Source: Lachnospiraceae bacterium
Lineage (GTDB): Bacteria > Bacillota > Clostridia > Lachnospirales > Lachnospiraceae
Direction of reading: 5' to 3'
NCBI GenBank assembly: GCA_017513625.1
Contig: JAFXEW010000021.1
Coordinates: 1-32,364, forward strand
Length of the DNA stretch: 32,364 nt
Below, in pieces: positions 1-7,731 of this stretch (position 1 is its first letter; the number at the start of each line of letters is the position of its first letter). Made by a program: the position numbers and the translations under genes. The notes under the pieces are model-generated. The model ran no database searches. It saw nothing but the letters and a program-made list of their open reading frames with translations, and was not told the origin of the DNA.

Positions 1-1
1 A

Positions 2-619
2 GATGAAGGGACTGATTATCACGTTTCAAAATCATTTGAGAAAATGCTTGCTAATAGGGATTTTTATGAGATTTTGAAAGAACTTATTCAATTTAGTATT
101 AGTCGTTATGAACGCGATTTCTCTGATACATACAGGGGAACAGATTTCGTATTATATCAGAAATATACATATGAGGATGTATGTCGATTGCTTAACTGGG
201 AAACAAATGAAGTTCCGTTAAATATCGGCGGATATAAGTATGATAAAAAGACCAAAACATTCCCTGTATTTATCAATTATGATAAGTCAGAGGATATTAG
301 TGATACGACTAAATACGAAGACCATTTTACAAGCAGTAGTAGCCTGATTGCAATATCGAAATCAGGAAGAAGTATAGCATCTGAGGATGTGCAGAACTTT
401 TTACATGCTACGGAGCGAGGAATACAAGTGCATTTATTTGTACGTAAAAATAAGGATGACAAGATTTCTAAAGAATTTTATTACTTGGGACACATGCAAG
501 CAAGTGGTAAAGTAAAAGAATTTGTTATGCCGAATACAGACAAGACTGCTGTTGAAATTGAATGGTTGTTGGATGTTCCGGTACGTGAAGATTTGTACGA
601 ATATATTGTAAATGAGTAG
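2..619 (+). CDS. C-terminal end of a DUF3427 helicase (partial, 5' end outside window)
   Basis: The reading frame is open to the left edge of the window, so this is the last ~205 residues of a longer protein. The visible part matches the DUF3427 domain as I know it: a Tyr-Glu-Lys/Gln-Lys-Tyr segment followed by DVCRLLNW, then the SEDISDTTKYEDHF block, the ISKSGR block, and a C-terminal VHLFVRKNKDD...FYYLG strand pair. In known proteins DUF3427 sits at the C-terminus of large superfamily-2 DEAD/DEAH helicases, often with an N-terminal phospholipase-D-type nuclease domain; neither can be seen here. Such proteins are common in defence islands, where they are thought to act on foreign DNA. It is followed by NUDIX and NERD genes on the same strand, so a shared operon is likely. 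The missing 5' part leaves the exact subtype unknown. Confidence 0.85.
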   Translation, partial: DEGTDYHVSKSFEKMLANRDFYEILKELIQFSISRYERDFSDTYRGTDFVLYQKYTYEDVCRLLNWETNEVPLNIGGYKYDKKTKTFPVFINYDKSEDISDTTKYEDHFTSSSSLIAISKSGRSIASEDVQNFLHATERGIQVHLFVRKNKDDKISKEFYYLGHMQASGKVKEFVMPNTDKTAVEIEWLLDVPVREDLYEYIVNE

Positions 620-683
620 AAGTGAAATCCTCTTCGCGCGTTAGCGGGTAGACAGTTTGCTTCGCAAAACCAGGAGGCTTAGA

Positions 684-1139
684 ATGAAAACAATACGTGT
701 AGTAGCAGCTATAATTAAAGCAATAAATGAAAAAGGAGAACCTATTATTTTTGCGACACAAAGGGGCTATGGAGATTTCAAAGGCGGCTGGGAATTCCCT
801 GGTGGTAAAATTGAGGAAGGTGAGACACCGCAGGAAGCGCTTGTTCGTGAGATAAGAGAGGAACTCGAAACTGAAATCATTGTAGGAGAATTGATTGATA
901 CAATTGAATATGATTATCCGACATTCCATCTTTCAATGGATTGTTTTTGGGCAGAAATTGTTTCCGGGGATTTGGTTCTTAAGGAGCATGAGGCAGCAAA
1001 ATGGTTGACGAAAGAAGAGCTGGATTCTGTGGAGTGGTTACCGGCGGATATTACCTTAATAGATAAGATAAAAAGAGAGATGTCAGGGAGGAAAAGTAAA
1101 TGGGAATTTTTACGAAAGCAATTGGACCAGTATTTTTAA
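684..1139 (+). CDS. NUDIX hydrolase, MutT-like (deoxy)nucleoside triphosphate pyrophosphohydrolase
   Basis: A 151-residue protein that should hydrolyse nucleoside triphosphates (for example oxidised dGTP) to the monophosphate and pyrophosphate in the cytoplasm. The Nudix box is clear at residues 41-62: Gly41, Glu47 and the REIREEL stretch at 55-61 with metal-binding Glu59/Glu60. The last Gly of the consensus is Glu here, as often in the MutT/CTP-pyrophosphohydrolase branch. The ATG at 684 is chosen because AGGAGG lies at 672-677; an upstream in-frame TTG at 657 has no such site. A small hairpin (TTTGC-ttc-GCAAA, 656-668) precedes the ribosome binding site. It lies 64 bases after the helicase gene and its last 40 bases overlap the NERD gene, so it is probably co-transcribed with both. 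Substrate is not predictable from sequence. Confidence 0.9.
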   Translation: MKTIRVVAAIIKAINEKGEPIIFATQRGYGDFKGGWEFPGGKIEEGETPQEALVREIREELETEIIVGELIDTIEYDYPTFHLSMDCFWAEIVSGDLVLKEHEAAKWLTKEELDSVEWLPADITLIDKIKREMSGRKSKWEFLRKQLDQYF

Positions 1140-2131
1140 AAGCAAGTAATGAAGCGGTGAATTATGTTGATAAGCTTAAGGATATTTGTCAGAAATGTAC
1201 CGGTGAGCTGAAAGAAGAAATAGAGAAGCAGATTGTTATAGCCGAGTATGGGATTAAAGGGGAAGAATGTATTGCTTTTGAACTCAAAAATAGTGATATT
1301 GACATGTATATATTAAAAGATATATGTATAGAGTATAAGGAATTATCAGCGCAGATAGATTATCTGATTGTGACTAGAAAGCGAACCTATATCATCGAAT
1401 GCAAGAATTTGATTGGTGATATTGAGATTAATAGTGCGGGAGATTTTATACGAACATATCAGTTAAAAGGAAGAAAGGTGAAGGAAGGTATTTATTCGCC
1501 CATAACTCAAAATACAAGACATTTGCATGTTATCCGAGAACTTCGAAAATCGGCAAAAGGAAACATAATTAGCCAAAAGATATTTGATACATATTTTGAT
1601 CAAAATTACAAGTCAATTGTTGTATTGGCAAATTCGAAGACTGTGTTGAATGCAAAATATGCCAAGAAGGAAGTTAAAGAGCAAATAGTACGCGCCGACC
1701 AGTTGCTTCACAAGATAAAAGAAATGGACAACCAGGTCAAAGATTCTATGTCCGAAAAAACTATGTTAGAAGTGGCAAATTTCTTTTTGGAGAGGAATCA
1801 GCCTAATAGGCTGGATTATGCGGAGAAATATGAGAAGTTATTAAGTAAGGTGGAAGAATTATCAGAACACGGAGAGGGTATAAAAGAGGCTAAGGGTGTG
1901 TGTAATGATACGGTGGAGGTACTTCGCCAAAACTTAAAGGCATTTCGTCTAAAAAGAAGTAGAGAAGAGAATATAAAACCCTATTTCATTTTTAATGATG
2001 CACAGATGGAGGATTTGCTGTCAAAAAATCCTAAAAACAAAACGGAATTATGCCAAGTATCCGGCTTTGGAAGTGTAAAGGCAGAAAAGTATGGAGAAGA
2101 CATTTTGAGGATTTTACAAGGCAATAAGTAG
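1100..2131 (+). CDS. NERD-domain nuclease-like protein with C-terminal HRDC domain
   Basis: 343 residues. Residues ~50-120 fit the NERD (nuclease-related) domain, a restriction-endonuclease-like fold: GEE at 54-56, an aspartate in QID (Asp87) and the E-x-K pair in IIECKN (Glu100, Lys102) form a plausible D...ExK metal site. The middle (~150-265) is helical and charged. The C-terminus (~268-343) looks like an HRDC domain (SGFGSVKAEKYGEDIL), a nucleic-acid binding module of RecQ helicases and RNase D. It begins inside the NUDIX gene (40-base overlap), with a GGGAGG site just upstream of the ATG, so it is translationally coupled. The likely role is DNA binding and cleavage in a defence or repair setting with the upstream helicase; this is inference from domains and context. 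Confidence 0.85.
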   Translation: MGIFTKAIGPVFLKASNEAVNYVDKLKDICQKCTGELKEEIEKQIVIAEYGIKGEECIAFELKNSDIDMYILKDICIEYKELSAQIDYLIVTRKRTYIIECKNLIGDIEINSAGDFIRTYQLKGRKVKEGIYSPITQNTRHLHVIRELRKSAKGNIISQKIFDTYFDQNYKSIVVLANSKTVLNAKYAKKEVKEQIVRADQLLHKIKEMDNQVKDSMSEKTMLEVANFFLERNQPNRLDYAEKYEKLLSKVEELSEHGEGIKEAKGVCNDTVEVLRQNLKAFRLKRSREENIKPYFIFNDAQMEDLLSKNPKNKTELCQVSGFGSVKAEKYGEDILRILQGNK

Positions 2132-2135
2132 CGGT

Positions 2136-2215
2136 AAGAAACGAAAGGGAAATGTACTATGGTTAAAGTATTGTTTATCTGCCACGGCAGTATTTTCCAG
2201 AATTGAAAAAGGCCT
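2136..2215 (+). pseudogene. Decayed 5' fragment of an LMW tyrosine phosphatase gene
   Basis: The leader AAGAAACGAAAGG (2136-2148) is identical to the leader of the intact phosphatase gene at 8302-8314. The ATG at 2159 then opens a frame reading MVKVLFICHGSIFQN followed by a stop, against MIKILFVCHGNICRS in the intact gene. The active-site loop CxxxxxR is lost: the Arg is gone and the frame ends after 15 codons. Beyond this only patchy similarity (CAGAATT, GAAA) remains. The copy is diverged at about a quarter of positions, so it is either an old remnant or came from another strain with an insertion. Its presence marks the left boundary of the ietAS cassette. Confidence 0.75.
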
Positions 2216-2261
2216 GTAAAATGGGCGTTTCCGGCGCAAAGGAGGTGAAGTTTACCACTGG

Positions 2262-2278
2262 TTTACCACTTTTGCAGG
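2262..2278 (+). repeat. 17-bp direct repeat, left copy (attachment-like)
   Basis: TTTACCACTTTTGCAGG, identical to 8148-8164 in the same orientation. A further TTTACCACT precedes it at 2251-2259, as another one precedes the right copy at 8136-8144. The pair flanks a 5.9-kb block holding the five-gene cassette. Confidence 0.75.
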
Positions 2279-2308
2279 AAGAAATAATTTAATAGAGCTC
2301 AAACTCAT

Positions 2309-2351
2309 AAATGGCGTTCCGGCAAATATTTCTGTTGGGGCGCCATTTTTT
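2309..2351 (+). terminator. Putative rho-independent terminator
   Basis: AAATGGCG at 2309-2316 pairs with CGCCATTT at 2341-2348, extended by four further pairs (two of them G-U), with a T-run to 2351. It could end transcripts of the NUDIX-NERD operon that read through the phosphatase relic. Confidence 0.55.
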
Positions 2352-2552
2352 GGGTACACTGAAAAATTTTGGCAAATGTGTCAAAAATTTTCAATAAGAC
2401 AAGTGGGCTGAATTTAAGTTGACGTAAACAATAGGACAATGAGAGAAAAATTTCTTCAAAAGATTACAGGAGGTGACGGGGGATAGAATCTAACGATTAT
2501 CAGGCGGTTTACTTTTTTTCTTATGTAACATTTTAATTTATATTGAGAAAAT

Positions 2553-2602
2553 ATTGTCCCACTATTGCAAAAATTGTCCCAATGTGATATATATTGTATA
2601 TA
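2553..2602 (+). promoter_or_regulatory. Promoter and possible operator of the ietA operon
   Basis: A -35 like TTGTCC (2574-2579), 17-bp spacer and -10 like TATATA (2597-2602) lie 30 bases before the ietA ATG. The 9-mer ATTGTCCCA occurs twice, at 2553-2561 and 2573-2581, exactly 20 bp (two helical turns) apart; the second copy covers the -35. This arrangement fits a repressor or autoregulator binding site. The repeat is seen; its use as an operator is inferred. Confidence 0.5.
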
Positions 2603-2631
2603 AAAAAGATTTGAGGAAAGAGGCTGATGTT

Positions 2632-3678
2632 ATGAAGAAAAAGAATATACTAAACTTAGTAAAATATTATGCGGAAAAGAATGATGCGGGTTTTAGGACG
2701 GAAGCGTACGAAATAGCGAAAGATTTTGATAATTCGGGAGACTATCAGCTTGCAGAGTATATTATGTCGCTTTTATCAAATGCGAATACGTTTGTTCCGC
2801 AGATATCTGAAAATAGATCAGCTTTCTTTGAAAAAATAGATTCGGTTGAAGATATGTTATTATTACCGGATTGCATAACGCAGGATTTGCTTGGAGTGGT
2901 GAATGCAGTTGGAAGAAAGATGGGCATTAATAAATTCTTGTTTCAAGGGAAACCAGGAACAGGAAAGACTGAGGCTGTAAAGCAACTGGCAAGAATTTTG
3001 AATAGAGAAATCTTTATGGTTGATTTCTCCGCAATCATTGATAGTAAACTAGGTCAGACACAGAAGAATTTGACCGAGATGTTTAAAGAAATTAATTCAT
3101 TTGTTCATCCTGAAAAGGTTGTTGTTTTGTTTGATGAAATAGATGCATTGGCACTAGATCGAACCAGCTCAAATGATTTAAGAGAGATGGGGAGAGTTAC
3201 ATCAACATTGCTTAAGTGTCTGGATAGAATGAATGAAAATATAGTTTTAGTAGCGACAACGAATTTATACGACATGTTCGATAAAGCATTAACTAGAAGA
3301 TTTGATTCTATAATTGACTTTAATAGATATACAGAAGAAGATTTGATGGATATAGCTGAAAAAATGTTAAATTCGTATTTGGATAAAATGAAGTTAGGTG
3401 GCAGAGATATTAGACTTTTTAGAAAAATAATGAGATTATCTAATCCCATGCCATATCCGGGAGAATTAAAAAATTTATTGAAAACATCTATTGCGTTTAG
3501 TGATGTAAATGACGGGATGGATTATTTTAGGAGAATTTATTATTCAGTATGTGGAGAAAAGCCTGAGAATTTGATAAAGCTTCAAGAACAAGGATTTACA
3601 GTTAGGGAAATAGAAATTTTAACAAGTAAGTCAAAAAGTAGTGTATCGAGAGAGTTGAAGGCAGGTGTTATTAAATGA
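2632..3678 (+). CDS. ietA: AAA+ ATPase, IetA-like (IetAS defence pair)
   Basis: 348 residues. A single AAA+ module: Walker A GKPGTGKT at 106-113 (Lys112), Walker B VVLFDE with Asp168/Glu169, sensor-1 Asn211 in TTN, and an arginine-finger-like RRFD at 222-225. An N-terminal helical segment precedes it. The last ~33 residues (FTVREIEILTSKSKSSVSREL) look like a helix-turn-helix. The ATG at 2632 is chosen because GAGGAAAGAGG lies at 2613-2623; the frame extends upstream from a TTG without support. The stop overlaps the protease start by four bases (ATGA). The ATPase-then-subtilase order is that of IetAS, first described as a plasmid toxin-antitoxin/incompatibility pair and later shown to give phage resistance. 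The ATPase presumably controls or feeds the protease. The family assignment is from architecture, not a search. Confidence 0.8.
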   Translation: MKKKNILNLVKYYAEKNDAGFRTEAYEIAKDFDNSGDYQLAEYIMSLLSNANTFVPQISENRSAFFEKIDSVEDMLLLPDCITQDLLGVVNAVGRKMGINKFLFQGKPGTGKTEAVKQLARILNREIFMVDFSAIIDSKLGQTQKNLTEMFKEINSFVHPEKVVVLFDEIDALALDRTSSNDLREMGRVTSTLLKCLDRMNENIVLVATTNLYDMFDKALTRRFDSIIDFNRYTEEDLMDIAEKMLNSYLDKMKLGGRDIRLFRKIMRLSNPMPYPGELKNLLKTSIAFSDVNDGMDYFRRIYYSVCGEKPENLIKLQEQGFTVREIEILTSKSKSSVSRELKAGVIK

Positions 3679-5951
3679 ATGGATTATTGCAATTAAAAGG
3701 AAGATTTGATAAACGTGGAAATGAAGGAATGGGACCAGCAGGTTTGCCGGCACATAAAAAAGTGACATCAGAACATATAGAAAAATTGATTAGTCAACTT
3801 TTTAAAGTGAAACAGTATTGGTCAGATAAAGAGGATATAGGAGGGCTAATTGTCAGTGTCCATTATATCCGTGTTGTGGCAAAAAGTAACCGATTGAAGG
3901 CATTGCTTTCAGACGTTGGAAAGAAACCTGTGGATTCAATTAGAGGAGCAAAATTTGTTACAGGAACAGATAGTGTTGGTAAAACAATTCACAAGCACGT
4001 GTTTACTCATTATGTACAGGTATCAGCCATTGATAAAGCAATTAATAATTTACAGATTGTAAAGAGTATTGTGGATATGGATTATAATGGATGCATAACT
4101 GCTGAAGATATTGAAAAATTAGGAAAAGAAAAGATATATTCGCATGCTGAAGAAATCGCTAAATCAACTTTTGTAAATGCAATAATTGATTGTCATTTTG
4201 TTGAAAAATTTGATGTAGATGAGGCTAAAGAGACAATCACAGAAGAATCTATTATAACTATCTATAAAACGGATATAGAAACTAGAGAATTGTTATCAAG
4301 GTTCGGAATTGATATTTCAGAAAGCAAGATTATTGGTGGAACAACAGTGTTGTTAACACCACCACAGGCAAAGCAGTTATACGTTAAAGCACCATATCTT
4401 ATTGCAATGAGTATTACTGATTTTTCCAAAATCAGTTTAGAAGATGATTTGTTCGAAGATGTAGAGTTTGAAGAAGAGGACGGAATTATTCAGCCACCGG
4501 TAAATGAACCAACAGTAGGTGTTATTGATACTCAATTCAATGAAAAGGTATATTTTCATAAATGGGTAGAATACATACCTATGTTGCCGTCAGATATATT
4601 GGAACCGGAGGATTTTAGGCACGGAACAGCAGTGTCATCAATTATCGTGGATGGACCTAGGGGAAACGGCGGATTGGATGATGGATGTGGTCATTTTCGT
4701 GTAAGACATTTCGGTGTATCAAAACAAAGTGGTTTTAGTTCATTTGCTATTTTGCGAGAGATTAGGAATATAGTTGAAAATAATCAAGATATCAAAGTGT
4801 GGAATTTATCGCTAGGTTCCAAGAATGAGATACGGGAAAACTATATTTCACCAGAGGCAGCAGAATTAGATCGGATTCAAAGTGAATATGATGTTGTTTT
4901 TGTAATATCAGGAACAAATACTCCAGATGGAAAGAAACATCCGGATATGAAAGTGGGCGCACCCGCCGATTCATTGAATTCTTTAGTAGTAAATGCAGTT
5001 GATATGTCCGGAAGAACGGCGTCTTACACTAGAAGTGGTCCGGTACTTTCTTTTTTTCACAAACCGGATATATGTTACTATGGTGGAGATGGAACAAAAG
5101 CAGAAGAAAAGATAGCTGTGTGTGCAGATGAATTAGGTGCCATATATTTATCAGGAACATCTTTTGCAGCCCCGTGGATTACAAGAAAACTGGCGTATTT
5201 AATTTATGTTATGGGTCTTAGCAGAGAAGTGGCGAAGGCTCTTATTATTGATTCTGCAGCAAAATGGGGACCTAGTGGAAATGTTTCAGACACGATGGGA
5301 TACGGAGTTGTACCTAAACGTATAGAAGATATTTTGAATACTTCTGATGATGAAATAAAATTTATAATCACTGGTACAACAGAAGATTACGAAACGTATA
5401 ACTATACATTGCCGGTTCCCGTAGTGAGTGGAAAACACCCATATTATGCTAAGGCTGTTTTGTGTTATTTCCCGCACTGTGACCGAAATCAGGGAGTAGA
5501 TTATACAGGAACTGAGATGGATATACATTTTGGTCGTGTAGTTACGGAAAAGAAGAACGGAACTGTAAAAACTAAAATAAAATCTATTGATGATAACAGA
5601 CAAACTGAAGAAGGTCAGGTTATGTATGAGGAAGATGCAAGAAATATATTCAGAAAATGGGATAATGTTAAGCGTATATGTGAGAAAGTAAAAGATAGAA
5701 GAGTTCCTAAAAAATCCTATGATGCAGGTATGTGGGGAATAGGAGTTATAACAAAGGAGCGAGTAACATCGAAGAACAGAAGCCCATTGCAATTTGGACT
5801 TGTAATTACACTTAAAGAAATGTATGGAAAAAACAGAATAGATGACTTTGTTAAAATGTGTGAAGCCAAAGGATGGCTGGTTAATCGTCTGGATGTTCAG
5901 AATCAGCTTGATATCTATGCAAGAGCAGAAGAAGAGATAACGTTTGATTAG
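3675..5951 (+). CDS. ietS: Subtilisin-like serine protease (S8), IetS-like
   Basis: 758 residues. No signal peptide, so it should act in the cytoplasm. The catalytic triad can be placed: Asp285 in GVIDTQF, His316 in RHGTAV, Ser496 in GTSFAAP, with Asn415 in SGTN as oxyanion-hole residue. The ~275-residue N-terminal extension and the ~190-residue C-terminal domain are unlike secreted subtilases and match the IetS type. An acidic stretch (EDDLFEDVEFEEEDG, ~256-270) separates the N-terminal domain from the protease core and could be an inhibitory or processed linker. It is translationally coupled to ietA by a 4-base overlap. In IetAS the protease is the toxic effector; its target is unknown to me. 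All key residues are present, so it should be active. Confidence 0.85.
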   Translation: MNGLLQLKGRFDKRGNEGMGPAGLPAHKKVTSEHIEKLISQLFKVKQYWSDKEDIGGLIVSVHYIRVVAKSNRLKALLSDVGKKPVDSIRGAKFVTGTDSVGKTIHKHVFTHYVQVSAIDKAINNLQIVKSIVDMDYNGCITAEDIEKLGKEKIYSHAEEIAKSTFVNAIIDCHFVEKFDVDEAKETITEESIITIYKTDIETRELLSRFGIDISESKIIGGTTVLLTPPQAKQLYVKAPYLIAMSITDFSKISLEDDLFEDVEFEEEDGIIQPPVNEPTVGVIDTQFNEKVYFHKWVEYIPMLPSDILEPEDFRHGTAVSSIIVDGPRGNGGLDDGCGHFRVRHFGVSKQSGFSSFAILREIRNIVENNQDIKVWNLSLGSKNEIRENYISPEAAELDRIQSEYDVVFVISGTNTPDGKKHPDMKVGAPADSLNSLVVNAVDMSGRTASYTRSGPVLSFFHKPDICYYGGDGTKAEEKIAVCADELGAIYLSGTSFAAPWITRKLAYLIYVMGLSREVAKALIIDSAAKWGPSGNVSDTMGYGVVPKRIEDILNTSDDEIKFIITGTTEDYETYNYTLPVPVVSGKHPYYAKAVLCYFPHCDRNQGVDYTGTEMDIHFGRVVTEKKNGTVKTKIKSIDDNRQTEEGQVMYEEDARNIFRKWDNVKRICEKVKDRRVPKKSYDAGMWGIGVITKERVTSKNRSPLQFGLVITLKEMYGKNRIDDFVKMCEAKGWLVNRLDVQNQLDIYARAEEEITFD

Positions 5952-5957
5952 AAAAAT

Positions 5958-6008
5958 TGCAGTGTAGCGAGAGTGATTGTAAAGCAGGGGTCATAACCTG
6001 CCACTGCA
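5958..6008 (+). other. Nested inverted repeat between ietS and the PLD gene
   Basis: TGCAGTG (5958-5964) pairs with CACTGCA (6002-6008), and inside it GCAGG (5984-5988) pairs with CCTGC (5997-6001), directly stacked on the outer helix. There is no T-run, so a standard terminator is unlikely. It may be an RNA processing or attenuating structure that sets the ratio of ietS to the downstream genes. Confidence 0.45.
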
Positions 6009-6074
6009 TTTAGTGGGTAGAACAGATGTTAAAGAATATGTAGCATATTGGTTGGATGGAGTGGTAAAGGATTT

Positions 6075-6782
6075 ATGAAAGAATTATTTAAAAGCGTTTC
6101 TATATCTGGGGGCGAAATTGTACTTGGAAGAGAATCAATGAATTATCAAAGAGTTCTAGATGATTTTGTGAATGCAAAAAAGGTTAGAATATTAACGTAT
6201 AATATTTCTAAGAATCAATATAGGAACGAATTGATAAATGCTTTGAAAAAAGTTCAGGCTGATGCCGATGTAAAGATAATATCAAACATTCCGTCGAGAA
6301 TGCCCACTTATTATAGTACCCCGGCTGGAGAGTCAATGCGTAGAGCGTATAGGAATAATTTTACTGCATATTTAGAACGCTTGAATCCTGAGAACTTTCA
6401 ATCGAATCCGGAAGTGGCTTTTAATTTCACTAATCATGCAAAGATTATTGCAACTGAGAACATTTTATATGTAGGATCAGCAAATTATTCAGACGAAAGT
6501 AGTGATAGTATAGAATCTGGAACAATCATTACTGATAAGACGGCGATTAATAAAATATTTGAAGAGTTTTTTCCAGCAGTTATTGATGAGTCCACCCCAT
6601 ATTTTGATGATGACTTCAATGTTTTCAGATTATTTGTACTTAGCATGAAAACAAAGTTTGAAAAATGGTTATATTGGTTTGATAATCATTTGGTATGGGA
6701 AAATCCTGTGACAGGAAAAAAACATATTAATGATTATTTTGAATTGGATATAAATGGTTTATGGAATTACATTCAAATATAG
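6075..6782 (+). CDS. Phospholipase-D-fold (HKD) nuclease-like protein, single motif
   Basis: 235 residues with one HKD-type motif: His121-Ala-Lys123, four residues, then Glu128 in place of the usual Asp, followed by GSAN at 134-137 and a run of acidic/serine residues. One motif per chain is the pattern of Nuc and BfiI-type nucleases, which build an active site by dimerisation. The C-terminal ~70 residues are aromatic-rich and not recognised. The ATG at 6075 follows TAAAGG at 6065-6070; the frame also runs up to a TTG at 6048 with no better site. It lies 123 bases after the protease gene and overlaps the next gene by 22 bases. A role as DNA or RNA nuclease in the same cassette is likely but not proved by sequence. 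Confidence 0.75.
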   Translation: MKELFKSVSISGGEIVLGRESMNYQRVLDDFVNAKKVRILTYNISKNQYRNELINALKKVQADADVKIISNIPSRMPTYYSTPAGESMRRAYRNNFTAYLERLNPENFQSNPEVAFNFTNHAKIIATENILYVGSANYSDESSDSIESGTIITDKTAINKIFEEFFPAVIDESTPYFDDDFNVFRLFVLSMKTKFEKWLYWFDNHLVWENPVTGKKHINDYFELDINGLWNYIQI

Positions 6783-7201
6783 ATGAATTGGATAGTTTTG
6801 TTGTTCATTTAGAAAATACATATTCAGATGCTGACGATGCTTATAATAGACTTATTGATAAGATATTAGAAGCGTACAAAACTATTAGCATTTCGTGGAT
6901 GGAGAAATTTACTATTACAGATTCTGAACTTTTCGAATTTGTAAAATTTGATGAGGAAGATTATGCCAATGATTTGATTCAAGAAGAACCAGATGCATAT
7001 GATGAAAATTTAGACGCATGCGTGGAAAATGCAATGTCAGCAGCACATGAGCAGTATTCAGAAATGAAAGACGCTATAGAGGATGATATTGTATTTTTGA
7101 GGAATCAAATTGAAATGGTTGTGCAATTCCTAGCAAGAGTACATGAACGTACTATTGAGTATGCAAACAGATGGATAGCAGAAAAGATAGATAACACTTA
7201 A
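6761..7201 (+). CDS. Acidic helical protein of unknown function
   Basis: 146 residues, rich in Asp and Glu, mostly predicted helix with heptad-like spacing of hydrophobic residues in the last ~60 residues (MKDAIEDDIVFLRNQIEMVV). No membrane segment, signal peptide or known catalytic motif is seen. Its ATG lies inside the 3' end of the PLD gene (22-base overlap) with only a weak ribosome binding site, so it is probably translated by coupling. The charge and the coupling suggest a partner or inhibitor of the PLD protein, for instance a DNA mimic; this is a guess from context. I do not recognise the family. Confidence 0.75.
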   Translation: MELHSNIDELDSFVVHLENTYSDADDAYNRLIDKILEAYKTISISWMEKFTITDSELFEFVKFDEEDYANDLIQEEPDAYDENLDACVENAMSAAHEQYSEMKDAIEDDIVFLRNQIEMVVQFLARVHERTIEYANRWIAEKIDNT

Positions 7202-7218
7202 GAGAGGTGGCTTAGATT

Positions 7219-7731
7219 ATGGGGGAATGGAATAGAGAAGGAATTCCGCATAAAGGCTGGAAGTGCATTGATGTTATAGACTTGGCAGAATACTCTGAGC
7301 CAGGTGGAGAAATTCCGTATGAACAATGTGAAATGTGTGGTAACGAGAAAATTCGTTTTGCACATGTTATGAAACATCCGAAATTACCTGATGAATTTCA
7401 TGTGGGCTGTATATGTGCCGAGAAAATGACTGAAGATTATGTCAATCCACGCAGGTGTGAAAATGAGTTGAGAAACAGGGCTTCTCGAAGACGGAATTTC
7501 AATAAAGTTCAATGGAGATATAATCCAGAAAAAGAAACCTATAGTAAAAAATACAAGGGTGAGTATATAACTATAATGAAAAGTAGGTATGAAAATTGGG
7601 GAGTATTTTTTGCTGGTCAGAGGATTTGGGATTTTGAAAGACATAAGATACGTACTTTTGAAGAAGCGGAAAATATAGCATTTTATATTTTCGAAAAATA
7701 TCACACAACACGGGAAGAACGAGAATATTAG
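7219..7731 (+). CDS. Cys/His-rich, probably zinc-binding protein of unknown function
   Basis: 170 residues. The N-terminal half has CEMC (Cys37, Cys40), His49/His53, and HVGCICAEKM (His61, Cys64, Cys66), a good set of zinc ligands. A basic patch NRASRRRNFNK follows (~86-97), then an aromatic C-terminal domain. The start is supported by GAGAGGTGG just upstream. It lies 17 bases after the acidic protein gene and is the last gene of the cassette. The zinc site plus basic patch suggests nucleic-acid binding. I do not recognise a characterised family; the reading frame and codon pattern look like a real gene. Confidence 0.75.
   Translation: MGEWNREGIPHKGWKCIDVIDLAEYSEPGGEIPYEQCEMCGNEKIRFAHVMKHPKLPDEFHVGCICAEKMTEDYVNPRRCENELRNRASRRRNFNKVQWRYNPEKETYSKKYKGEYITIMKSRYENWGVFFAGQRIWDFERHKIRTFEEAENIAFYIFEKYHTTREEREY

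Larger units (their letters stand above)
2132..2631. other. 500-base intergenic stretch: insertion junction
   Basis: No intact gene. In order it contains a decayed copy of the LMW-PTP gene start (2136-~2215), two TTTACCACT motifs ending in a 17-bp sequence repeated at 8148-8164, a terminator-like hairpin (2309-2351) and the ietA promoter region (2553-2602). Two very strong Shine-Dalgarno-like sequences (AAAGGAGGTGA at 2238-2248 and AGGAGGTGA at 2468-2476) are not followed by any convincing reading frame and may be relics of lost small genes. Confidence 0.7.

Noticed and set aside
2186-2276. Short plus-strand frame PELKKACKMG... after the phosphatase relic
   Set aside because: It is out of frame with the relic ATG, has no start codon of its own, and is partly made of the TTTACCACT repeat.
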